From the NCBI GenBank assembly GCA_019694835.1, contig JAIBBE010000033.1:1-44539 (forward strand): DNA of 44,539 nucleotides. Reading direction: 5' to 3'. The position numbers and the translations under genes are program-made. The notes under the pieces are model-generated. The model was not told where the DNA came from, did no database searches, and saw only the letters and a program-made list of their open reading frames with translations. Position 1 is the first letter of the stretch. Every line of letters begins with the position of its first letter. This DNA is from Fimbriimonadaceae bacterium (GTDB lineage: Bacteria; Armatimonadota; Fimbriimonadia; Fimbriimonadales; Fimbriimonadaceae). Of this stretch, positions 8,444 through 15,191 are shown piece after piece.

Positions 8444-9157
8444 TCAGTCGACTTTGAACAGGTCGTCGCCCAATCCGGCGTTGATTTTCAGATTCTCATA
8501 CTGCATCACGCCCGCGACCTTGTTGTCGGCGTTCTTCACGGTGACCTTCGACGGGAACCACACGCCATTGACCTGCTTCGGGTTCTCGTACAGGAATGTC
8601 GCCATCAAGCGTCCGTCGAGCTGCGAGTACCATTCGCGCTTCGTGGTGATGCCCTTCTTCGCGTCCACCCAGATTCGGTTGCGGCTGTCATCGTCCAGGT
8701 TCTTGAAGTAGGTGAGGTCGAAGACCGGCTCCGAGGTTTGGCGGTCGTTTCGGATGAACTTGGCCTGAAACAGGTCCTTGAAGAGCGCTGGCGAGAGAAT
8801 CCCGAAATCGAGCCACGTTTGGCGCTGGCCAGGCTTCTTGGAGACGTCGGTGGGAATGTTGAGTCCGCTGCGTGGCACCCGGACCATCCGCTTCCCGCCG
8901 TTCAGGATGAACTGGATGACGGTGTCGTCTTCCTTTCCGTCGATCCGGAGCTTGAGCGGATCCTTGAGCCGGACCAGCCCTGAATTCCCCATAAGCCGAT
9001 AGGATTGGGCGAAGTCCTTGTTGATTTTCCGAAGCTCGGCTTGATTGGCTGACACGGCTCGGGCGTTGAAGGTCGCGTCCTTTAAGGTGTCTTGCCAAAA
9101 GTCGCTGATCTTGGCGTCCATTCCGGCGACGAGCAGGGAGGCGGCGAGGATGGTCAT
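8444..9157 (-). CDS. LolA-like / outer-membrane lipoprotein-sorting-type exported protein
   Basis: The 237-residue product begins with a short hydrophobic segment (MTILAASLLVAGMDA). A beta-rich sequence follows, with the flow of LolA/LolB-fold proteins: SGLVRLKDPLKLRIDG, YFKNLDDDSRNRIWVDAKKG and a YENPKQVNGVWFPSKVTV strand. I do not recognise a specific family member. It is likely periplasmic and may bind a lipid or lipoprotein. It sits directly upstream of the SDR gene (18-base gap). Confidence 0.6.
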   Translation of the reverse strand: MTILAASLLVAGMDAKISDFWQDTLKDATFNARAVSANQAELRKINKDFAQSYRLMGNSGLVRLKDPLKLRIDGKEDDTVIQFILNGGKRMVRVPRSGLNIPTDVSKKPGQRQTWLDFGILSPALFKDLFQAKFIRNDRQTSEPVFDLTYFKNLDDDSRNRIWVDAKKGITTKREWYSQLDGRLMATFLYENPKQVNGVWFPSKVTVKNADNKVAGVMQYENLKINAGLGDDLFKVD

Positions 9158-9195
9158 GGTGTTATTTTGGCGTCTTACCCGTTTGGGCGTACGCT

Positions 9196-9274
9196 GGCTC
9201 CCCTCTCCTGCGCCCTCTTGCTGTGGCCGTCCTCCGATTCGGCGGCGGAGGAGAGGGGTTGGGGGAGAGGTCTC
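9196..9274. repeat. Dispersed GC-rich repeat, copy A
   Basis: This ~79-base segment begins ggctcccctctcctgcgccc and ends in ggagaggggttgggggagag. It closely matches copy B at 41860-41938 at both ends while the centres differ. The ends are mutually complementary (cccctctcc / ggagagggg), so it can fold into a hairpin. It lies in the 353-base gap 9158-9510. Apart from this element I see nothing in that gap beyond the ribosome site AGGAAAG at about 9501-9507. Confidence 0.7.
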
Positions 9275-9510
9275 TTGGATGAACTTCCGATCATAGCCGC
9301 CCGGAATGACGCGGCTTCAGCTTTGAAAGTGACGTCTACTGGCCCCCGTCGTTTCGCCCACCTCAGGTCCAAGAGCCTGTTCGATGCGCCTTTAGCCCCA
9401 AAATCTCACCGGGTTTGGATCGAATCGCCCTTGAAATCGGTCAACCCAGTAAGGCTCCGCCGTACAACCTGCCAAAATTCAAGCTTGGCGATGAAGCCAT
9501 AGGAAAGAAG

Positions 9511-9831
9511 ATGACGATGATGTTCAGAAAACTCTACTGGGTGACCGAATCGGTCGACGAACTTGGCCACTCCCACGTGACGGGCGTTTTTACCTCGATC
9601 CCCGACCTCATCGAAAAGGGACTTACCCACGAGATCGGTGCCCAAACGCTCCGACTCTCTCTCCTTAAGCTTGACTGCGAAAACGGCTGTTTCGGGACCT
9701 GGTCTTCACCGACGTTTGCCGGTATCGGGGAGAAGCTCACCGACTTCGTGAACACGGGCGAATTCACCTTCGACGAGTGCCGCGACTTGGTCGACGCGCT
9801 GCGCAAGTTCAACCTCGCCGCCGTTTCCTAA
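9511..9831 (+). CDS. Hypothetical protein, 106 residues
   Basis: Not recognised. The product is short, soluble-looking, and has no signal peptide or membrane segment. It opens MTMMFRKLYWVTESVDE and ends in a helical stretch (FDECRDLVDALRKFNL). ATG 9511 is preferred because AGGAAAG lies just upstream; the frame is open back to 9415 but without a ribosome site there. The start could also be ATG 9517. Its last four bases overlap the convergent dprA-like gene. Confidence 0.6.
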   Translation: MTMMFRKLYWVTESVDELGHSHVTGVFTSIPDLIEKGLTHEIGAQTLRLSLLKLDCENGCFGTWSSPTFAGIGEKLTDFVNTGEFTFDECRDLVDALRKFNLAAVS

Positions 9832-10739
9832 AAACCCAGAGACGGCTGAAGGCCCGATGGCTGATCATCGGCGAGGCATGCTTCCAATTCGCTGGCGCTT
9901 CCGATGGCGGTTGCACCTTTGGCGATCAATGCGTGATTGCCTTCGGGCACGTCGTCGCCCTCGCGAACAAGGACCGGCCCGAGGTTCATGGACAAGGCTT
10001 CAACCGCTCCAGCCCATGTGCCGCCTTCGCCTTTGGCAGAGGCGACGACAACGGTGGCCTTAGCATGGGCATAGATCAGTTTATTGCGCGACATCGCGTT
10101 GGCGACATTGAATCCCGCACTGGGTGCGAATGGCGATGCCAAACAGGCTCGCCCCTCATCGAGAGCCTCCGCCAAGGCCGGACTCTTCATGCCCCGCGCG
10201 AGTGAGTCGGCCATGTAAGCCACCGTCGAACCTCCCGCCCTGACCGCCGCGAGCATGGCCAAGCTGTCCACACCTCTTGCGCCCCCACTCACGATCCCGA
10301 AGTCCAGGGTGACCGACTGCTCCGCGATTGCCTCGGCGAACTCGGTACCCGCATCGTCCACATCACGAGACCCCACGACTCCGATGCAAGCCTTCTGAAG
10401 GAGTTCCAGATTTCCTCCGGCGAAGAGTAGGGGCGGAGCCTTGGTTCCTAACCTTTCGGTTAAGCGGGCCGGATAGTTCTCGTCAAAGGAACTGACGGCT
10501 TGTATTCCGGTGCTTTCCAGCTTCTCAAGAGCCTCCGCGAAGCTGTCCAAGGCATCGAGTCGCGCGACGACGGCGGATGCGTCGGCTGGGGACAGCGCGT
10601 TTACTGCGAATTCTCGTAGCTCTTCAGCCTCACACCCATCCCCGATTTCTGGGGCGAGCAATCGCCATACTTTGATGCCGACGGCCGGCATGTCCGCGAG
10701 CAAATGTGACGTCAACGCGACTGTCAGGAGCGTTCTCAT
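9828..10739 (-). CDS. DprA/Smf-like SLOG-domain protein coupled to RecQ-PRTase
   Basis: The 303-residue product has a DprA-type Rossmann core: PPLLFAGGNLELL, GVVGSRDVDDAGTEFAEAIA (GSR at 123-125), IVSGGARGVDSLAMLAA (151-167), and a later GGTWAGAVEAL in place of the usual GxxxTA loop. In transformation DprA loads RecA on incoming single-stranded DNA; the wider SLOG family binds nucleotide ligands in defence systems. ATG 10739 overlaps the TGA of the upstream helicase gene (ATGA), so the two are almost certainly made together. The N-terminal ~90 residues are divergent and no winged-helix tail is seen. It could be a true DprA or a ShosA-like partner. Confidence 0.82.
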   Translation of the reverse strand: MRTLLTVALTSHLLADMPAVGIKVWRLLAPEIGDGCEAEELREFAVNALSPADASAVVARLDALDSFAEALEKLESTGIQAVSSFDENYPARLTERLGTKAPPLLFAGGNLELLQKACIGVVGSRDVDDAGTEFAEAIAEQSVTLDFGIVSGGARGVDSLAMLAAVRAGGSTVAYMADSLARGMKSPALAEALDEGRACLASPFAPSAGFNVANAMSRNKLIYAHAKATVVVASAKGEGGTWAGAVEALSMNLGPVLVREGDDVPEGNHALIAKGATAIGSASELEACLADDQPSGLQPSLGF

Positions 10740-12793
10740 GCATCACCCCGAGACCGGGCTGTCGCGAGGGCAAACGGGACGATGGCGGGTACGCCCGCTT
10801 GTCGCAGACGACTTCCAACAGCCGTCAACGTCCAGCCGGAGTCGATGACATCGTCGACCAGTAGGCAGGTTCCGGTGCGAACAAGCTGAGGGTCGACGGC
10901 GAAGGCCGACCATGCATTTTGGAATTGGCGAGTGGAATTCTGCATCTCTTTCTGGGGCTGCCGATCCTCGGCCTTGATCACACATTCTACTGCGGGCAAC
11001 CCGAGCCCGGCGGCGAGCCTCCGGGCGAAGTCCGGAAGCAGTTCGGGGTGCCTCAAACTCGGAATCCACGCCACCCAGTCTGGGCGCATGTCGAGTCCGC
11101 GTATCGCATCGACGCTGGCCGGCACAAGTTCATCCGCATAGCGGCCCGTTCGATATTTGCCTTCGCGCACGAACCTGCCCCAGCCCGCATCGCCATACGA
11201 ACTCAGCGCAACGCCGGGTTCGAGGCGCTCCGATTCGGGGATCTTCTTTCGACCTTCGGCGAGGAAACCAGCCGGATACATCAAGTGAGGGGTGATCCTT
11301 TGGACGTGACGCTGCAGGAACTTCATCGCCGCCAACACCAACTCGTGGGGAATCTTCGGCTCAGGCAAAGCCGCGCATCGATCGCATTGGCCGCAGGGAC
11401 GGGGTTCTGGATCGTCCAGGGCACGAGCCAGGAACTCCATTCGACAGGTCGAAAGTCGACCGTATTCGCGCATGTGCTCGGCCTCGCTTCGGCGGGCCGC
11501 CATGATTTCTTCCGAACGCAGCGAACTGTAGTGCCAGTCGGGATTGACGAAGACGTACTCGCGACCTTCCCGCCGTAAAGCCCCGCTGACCTCCATGAGT
11601 TTGAGCGCCTTCTCAACCTGGGCGCGACGAAAATTGGTGTGGGACGTGATGGCATCGATTGAGCTTAGAGATCTCCTCGCGAGAATCTCCCGCACTTCTT
11701 CGAAAACCTCGGCACCGGGGAAGGCGCTTGAGATGAAGTGCTCGACGATATCATCGTCCTCGGCCCCTTCCAGCAGGACGACCTCCGCCCGCGCTAGGGC
11801 GCGTCCCGCGCGGCCAATCTGCTGGTAGTAGGCGATCACCGAACCGGGCCGCTGGAAGTGGATCACGAAGGCGACGTCCGGCTTGTCGTAGCCCATCCCC
11901 AATGCGGTCGTCGCGCTGAGGACCTTGATTTCGTTGTTGAGGAAGCGGGTTTCGAGGCTGACGCGATCTTCATGCGTCAAGTCGGCGTGGTAGGACTCGG
12001 CCGCTATGCCGTTCGCGGACAGCCATTCGGCGACTCGTTGGGCATCGGTGACAGTGAGCGAATAGACGATGCCGGTGCCGGGAATTCGAGGGACGTACTT
12101 GGCGAGGAAGGCCAGCCGTTCTGCTTGATCGGCCAACGCAACGACGCGGAGGCGCAGGGACTCCCGAGTCAAGCTGCCCCGAGAGATCGTGAGACCCTCG
12201 CCAAGCTGCTCACGGATGTCCTCCACGACCCGGTCGTTTGCGGTCGCTGTCGTGGCGAGGACCGAGGTTGTGGGCGGCAGTCTCCGTACCGTTTCGACGA
12301 TGCGCCGATAGTCCGGTCGAAAGTCGTGTCCCCAGTCCGAAATGCAGTGGGCCTCGTCGATCACGAGCAGCCCGCACGTTTGTTCGAGCGTTGGCAGCAG
12401 ATCCTGGGCAAATTCCGGATTGCCGAGCCGCTCGGGCGAGACCAAGAGGACATCGAGGTTGTTGGCCTTAACCGAACGGTGAAGATCGGGCCAGTCGTCG
12501 CGGTTGGTGCTGTCGATCGAAGCCGCACGAAGCCCAAGCCTCATCGCCATTTCGCGCTGGTTACGCATGAGGGCGAGGAGGGGACTGACAATGAGGGTCA
12601 GCCCGCGCCCAGCATCGCGGTGAAGGCGGCTGGCGATGAAGTAAACCAGGCTCTTCCCCCATCCCGTGCGTTGGACGACGAGGAGTCGGCCGCCCGGTCG
12701 GGCCGCGTGGAGAATGGCTTCAAGCTGGCCTGGATGGAAGGTTGCATCCGGTCCGAGTGTTGCAGCCAGCGCTCGTCGGGCGGCGTCCTCCAT
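10736..12793 (-). CDS. RecQ-family DNA helicase fused to a C-terminal phosphoribosyltransferase domain
   Basis: The 685-residue product has RecQ motifs in order: Walker A RTGWGKS (42-48), DEAHCISDWGHDFRP (146-160), TTATA (181-185), and motif VI QQIGRAGRA (324-332). A zinc-site cysteine set follows (C450, C467, C470, C473). Instead of an HRDC domain, residues ~520-685 form a ComF-like type I phosphoribosyltransferase. It has a W-x-P-S-L entry strand, LLPDFARRLA, QKEMQNS and the PRPP loop CLLVDDVIDSGWTLT (643-657). The helicase should unwind DNA 3'-5'. Whether the PRTase is catalytic or a ligand sensor is not known. The gene is preceded by hicB (42-base gap) and followed by the dprA-like gene through an ATGA overlap. 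Confidence 0.9.
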   Translation of the reverse strand: MEDAARRALAATLGPDATFHPGQLEAILHAARPGGRLLVVQRTGWGKSLVYFIASRLHRDAGRGLTLIVSPLLALMRNQREMAMRLGLRAASIDSTNRDDWPDLHRSVKANNLDVLLVSPERLGNPEFAQDLLPTLEQTCGLLVIDEAHCISDWGHDFRPDYRRIVETVRRLPPTTSVLATTATANDRVVEDIREQLGEGLTISRGSLTRESLRLRVVALADQAERLAFLAKYVPRIPGTGIVYSLTVTDAQRVAEWLSANGIAAESYHADLTHEDRVSLETRFLNNEIKVLSATTALGMGYDKPDVAFVIHFQRPGSVIAYYQQIGRAGRALARAEVVLLEGAEDDDIVEHFISSAFPGAEVFEEVREILARRSLSSIDAITSHTNFRRAQVEKALKLMEVSGALRREGREYVFVNPDWHYSSLRSEEIMAARRSEAEHMREYGRLSTCRMEFLARALDDPEPRPCGQCDRCAALPEPKIPHELVLAAMKFLQRHVQRITPHLMYPAGFLAEGRKKIPESERLEPGVALSSYGDAGWGRFVREGKYRTGRYADELVPASVDAIRGLDMRPDWVAWIPSLRHPELLPDFARRLAAGLGLPAVECVIKAEDRQPQKEMQNSTRQFQNAWSAFAVDPQLVRTGTCLLVDDVIDSGWTLTAVGSRLRQAGVPAIVPFALATARSRGDA

Positions 12794-12835
12794 GCCTTGT
12801 TATGCACGGTCTGCGCCGCCTGGCGCAAGGGATCT

Positions 12836-13045
12836 TTAGACTTTCACCAAGGCGACGGTCGAATAGGGATCGGGAACGTCCCACCCCTTTTCCCTTGCGG
12901 TTTCGATCCAGCCTTCTAGGGCCTGGCGAACATTGACGAGTGCCTCCTCCCGGGTCGCTCCCTGGCTTCCGCATCCCGGCAGATCGGGCACCCATGCCGA
13001 GTAGCCTTGCCCCTCTGCGAATTCGATTACAACCGGATATTCCAT
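12836..13045 (-). CDS. hicB: HicB-family antitoxin
   Basis: The 69-residue product is a single HicB domain of partial RNase H fold. It opens MEYPVVIEFAEGQGYSAWVP, then has the typical DLPGCGSQGATREEALVNV turn and helix (LEGWIETARE). It lacks a DNA-binding tail, as in the short HicB form. AGAAG lies directly before the ATG. A hicA-like reading frame ends nine bases upstream, giving the usual hicA-hicB order. It normally neutralises the HicA mRNA interferase. It may be co-transcribed with the recQ-PRTase gene 42 bases downstream. Confidence 0.88.
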   Translation of the reverse strand: MEYPVVIEFAEGQGYSAWVPDLPGCGSQGATREEALVNVRQALEGWIETAREKGWDVPDPYSTVALVKV

Positions 13046-13053
13046 TCTTCTAA

Positions 13054-13244
13054 CTAATCCAAGTCAGCGAGTTTCAGTATCCTCGTCAAGAGGTGCCGGT
13101 TGACATCGCCGGTGTGCATTGGAACAGTTATGAGAATGCCCGGCCGATCCGCATGCACACATTGAGCGTGTGAACCTCGCTGGCGATCAAGCCGCCATCC
13201 GCTAGCTTCGAGTTTTCGCAAAGCGCGCGCGACGTCACGTTCAC
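13054..13244 (-). pseudogene. hicA: HicA-family mRNA interferase with disrupted start
   Basis: This frame, read on the minus strand to TAG at 13056-13054, encodes a recognisable HicA: ERDVARALRKLEASGWRLDR, then RQRGSHAQ with the catalytic-type His, then ITVPMHTGDVNRHLL and a final ILKLADLD. No ATG, GTG or TTG occurs in frame between the TAG at 13251-13249 and TTG 13221, which would start inside helix 1 and give only 55 residues. A GTG with the right position (13244-13242) is out of frame by one base. Adding one base after GTGAA would yield a normal start (V/M-K-R-D-V). This suggests a one-base deletion or a sequence error. The rest of the fold is intact and abuts hicB. Confidence 0.72.
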
Positions 13245-13248
13245 CAGT

Positions 13249-13746
13249 CTACCGCTGAGAAGAACTAGGACCGATGCCTTCCACCGCCGACAGCTCCGCG
13301 ATCTTCGCCGCGAAATCCTCGCGAGCGATGCCGAACAAGCGCGGCTTGATCCCGTACTTTCTCGCCTCCCGCGCCACTGCAGCTTGGATGACCGCTGTTC
13401 CAGCGATGCCAAAGCAAAGCAGGCTGCCGAGTGCGGCGACGATGGACACCCAAATCGCCTCTCCCTGCTTTCCACCTCGACAATCCGTAATCACCCGGGT
13501 TATTGCCCGAGCGAGACTGTAGTTCATCAGCAGGGTACCCATTAGAAAGATGACTTCCCAAATGGGGAAGCGATCACCTGAATAAACCGGCAAGAACATT
13601 ATCCCGAGCGCACATCCGATCGTACTTGGAATCAGCCAACACGCCCGTTGGTATGCCTGCTGAAGGGCGACAAGTTCTGCAGCTTTGCCATAAGCGGCTC
13701 TTCGCGGATACGGGCTCTTGCCGGTCGGAAGGGGTGGGATGTTCAG
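13249..13746 (-). CDS. Small membrane protein, paralogue of the upstream gene, probable CTG start
   Basis: The 165-residue product matches its upstream neighbour along its length. It has an N-terminal PPLPTGKSPYPRRAAYGKA (neighbour: PPPVGHSPYPRAPLYGSA), a DCRGGKQGEAIW turn, a hydrophobic helix ALGSLLCFGIAGTAVIQ, and KYGIKPRLFGI near the C-terminus. Homology reaches back to base 13746, where the only candidate start is CTG, one base after the preceding TAA with AAGGA upstream. ATG 13599 would delete about 49 conserved residues. About three or four membrane segments are seen. Family not recognised. The stop TAG is in the same frame as the damaged hicA that follows. Confidence 0.62.
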   Translation of the reverse strand: MNIPPLPTGKSPYPRRAAYGKAAELVALQQAYQRACWLIPSTIGCALGIMFLPVYSGDRFPIWEVIFLMGTLLMNYSLARAITRVITDCRGGKQGEAIWVSIVAALGSLLCFGIAGTAVIQAAVAREARKYGIKPRLFGIAREDFAAKIAELSAVEGIGPSSSQR

Positions 13747-13747
13747 T

Positions 13748-14233
13748 TTACGGCTGTCCTTGTCGCCTCAGCTCCTCGATCTTCGCGGCCATTGCAGCGG
13801 CAGGAATGCCGAAGAATCCGGGCTTAATGCCGTACCTGCGGATTTCGTTGGTGATCGGTGACTGGAGGATCGCAGTGCCGACCAGTCCCCAGCAGAGCAG
13901 GCTCCCAAGCGCGGCAAGGACGGCTAGGCCAACCGAGTAGCCGGCTCCTTTGCCTCGGCAGTCCGCGAGGATCTTCGTTGAACGAAATGCGATGAAAGAG
14001 TTGGCGATCACAACGAGGCAGAGCGCGGCCACGACGGTGCCACCTTCTGGAAGTTGAGCGCCGAGGCCCGAAGCCTCAATCGCAAACGCACTCATGAAGG
14101 CGACGACGAGCGACGTGGGGATCAGGAAGTACGCCCCGACGTAGGCTTTCTGCAAATACATGAGTTTCGTCGCACTGCCATACAGAGGTGCGCGCGGGTA
14201 GGGGCTATGGCCAACAGGCGGAGGCGGTTGCAT
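13748..14233 (-). CDS. Small membrane protein, first of a tandem pair
   Basis: The 161-residue product has a Pro-rich cytoplasmic N-terminus (MQPPPPVGHSPYPRAP). It has about four hydrophobic segments, a DCRGKGAGYSV loop, ALGSLLCWGLVGTAILQ, and a closing RRYGIKPGFFGIPAAAMAAK. It is a clear tandem duplicate of the gene at 13249-13746. Function unknown; the family is not one I recognise. It is the first gene in the minus-strand run that continues through hicAB to recQ-PRTase and dprA. Confidence 0.7.
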   Translation of the reverse strand: MQPPPPVGHSPYPRAPLYGSATKLMYLQKAYVGAYFLIPTSLVVAFMSAFAIEASGLGAQLPEGGTVVAALCLVVIANSFIAFRSTKILADCRGKGAGYSVGLAVLAALGSLLCWGLVGTAILQSPITNEIRRYGIKPGFFGIPAAAMAAKIEELRRQGQP

Positions 14234-14290
14234 AGTCGAATCATATCCGTGTCACGCAAGAAACAGCAATAGGTTGGGTGCAGATTTGTG

Positions 14291-14351
14291 CGGATCGGAC
14301 AGATCGGACTCATCGGACCAATTTGTCCGATCTGTCCGATCTGTCTGATCC
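14291..14351. repeat. Hairpin-forming degenerate TCCGATC/GGACAGAT repeat, 5' block
   Basis: Left half (14291-14319) is built of cggatcggacagatcggact units. Right half (14322-14351) repeats tgtccgatctgtccgatctg. The halves are complementary over about 17 bases. It lies 33 bases upstream of the four-helix-bundle gene and pairs thematically with the 3' block at 14946-15025. Confidence 0.8.
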
Positions 14352-14383
14352 CAACGAGCAGCCTCTTGTGGTAACGTCCACCC

Positions 14384-14986
14384 ATGGGAGACGACCGTCC
14401 CCTCATCCCTCCTCACGGTGGCTATCGTGATCTGAAGGCCTTCCAACTCGCCGTCATCATCCACGACGGTACCGTCGTGTTCACCAAGCGATTCGTTGAC
14501 CCGCGTTCGCGGACCGTTGACCAAATGGTCCAGGCAGCGCGAAGCGGCAAGCAGAACATCGCCGAAGGTAGCCAGGCTTCCGCCGCTTCTAAGAAAACTG
14601 AACTTAGGCTGACCCAGGTCGCTCGCGCAAGTCTTGAGGAATTGCTCCTCGATTACGAGGACTACTTGCGCCAGAACAGCCTTTCGCTTTGGGAGAAAGA
14701 CCACCTTAAGTCGGTCTTCATTCGCAAGTTGCAGGGCTCATCCTTCGAGGCCTATCGGGTTTACATCGAGGAGAAGTCGCCCGAGACGGCGGCGAATACC
14801 CTCATTTGCCTGATTCATCAGGCCAACTACTTGCTCGACCGCTTGATGAGGTCGCTTGAACAGGAGTTTGTGGAGCAGGGTGGTTTCTCGGAGAAGTTGT
14901 ACCGCGTGAGGGTCGCGGCGCGAAAGCGAGCAGCGGAGGAGGGGGAATCGGGGAGATCAGACAGATCAGACGAATCAGACAGATAA
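14384..14986 (+). CDS. Four-helix-bundle protein (23S rRNA intervening-sequence protein-like) with suffix domain
   Basis: The 200-residue product matches the four-helix-bundle family first seen in 23S rRNA intervening sequences: YRDLKAFQLAVIIHDGTVVF, MVQAARSGKQNIAEGSQAS, KTELRLTQVARASLEELLLD, and YEDYLRQN near the end of the core. An extra helical region follows (ANYLLDRLMRSLEQEFVEQGG), like the longer suffix-domain subfamily. The last residues (SGRSDRSDESDR) are encoded by the 3' repeat block, so the repeat is part of the gene. The ribosome site is weak. Members of this fold bind nucleic acid in diversity-generating retroelements, but no reverse transcriptase is present here. Confidence 0.82.
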   Translation: MGDDRPLIPPHGGYRDLKAFQLAVIIHDGTVVFTKRFVDPRSRTVDQMVQAARSGKQNIAEGSQASAASKKTELRLTQVARASLEELLLDYEDYLRQNSLSLWEKDHLKSVFIRKLQGSSFEAYRVYIEEKSPETAANTLICLIHQANYLLDRLMRSLEQEFVEQGGFSEKLYRVRVAARKRAAEEGESGRSDRSDESDR

Positions 14987-15025
14987 GTCCGATCCGTCCG
15001 ACCTGTCCGATTCTCTCCAATCCCC
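14946..15025. repeat. Hairpin-forming repeat, 3' block
   Basis: The left side consists of agatcagacagatcagacg units and the right side of gtccgatccgtccgacctgt. The outer edges (ggggga / tcccccc-type) also pair. It starts inside the four-helix-bundle gene, encoding its RSDRSDESDR tail, and ends about 165 bases before pnp. Confidence 0.78.
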
Positions 15026-15059
15026 CCCAACCAAAAAACACGCCCTTAACAATCGCACC

Positions 15060-15068
15060 TGGTATACT
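15060..15068 (+). promoter_or_regulatory. Possible extended -10 promoter for pnp
   Basis: TG-G-TATACT has the TGn extension and a near-consensus -10 hexamer, 124 bases before the pnp start. No clear -35 is seen at 17 bases. Similar TGn-type elements occur at 22958 and 27730. The long leader would leave room for autoregulation, which is known for pnp in enteric bacteria. Confidence 0.45.
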
Positions 15069-15191
15069 CACGCCTACCTGACCGCGAGTCTGCCGTTGCA
15101 CGGAGTCTCTTGAGGGAGATTGCGTAGAGCGGCCGATGGCGGTGGGGCGGGGCGGAAGCAATTGGCCCCGTAAGCTAGGAGGCTTACCCAT

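Noticed and set aside
11858..12919. 353-codon plus-strand frame
   Set aside because: Antisense to the recQ-PRTase gene, whose motifs are unambiguous.
13128..13475. 115-codon minus-strand frame overlapping hicA and the membrane paralogue
   Set aside because: The other frame has the paralogue match and the HicA fold; this frame is low in recognisable structure.
14384..14986. Diversity-generating retroelement accessory (Avd) gene
   Set aside because: The fold is related, but there is no reverse transcriptase and no template/variable repeat pair nearby.
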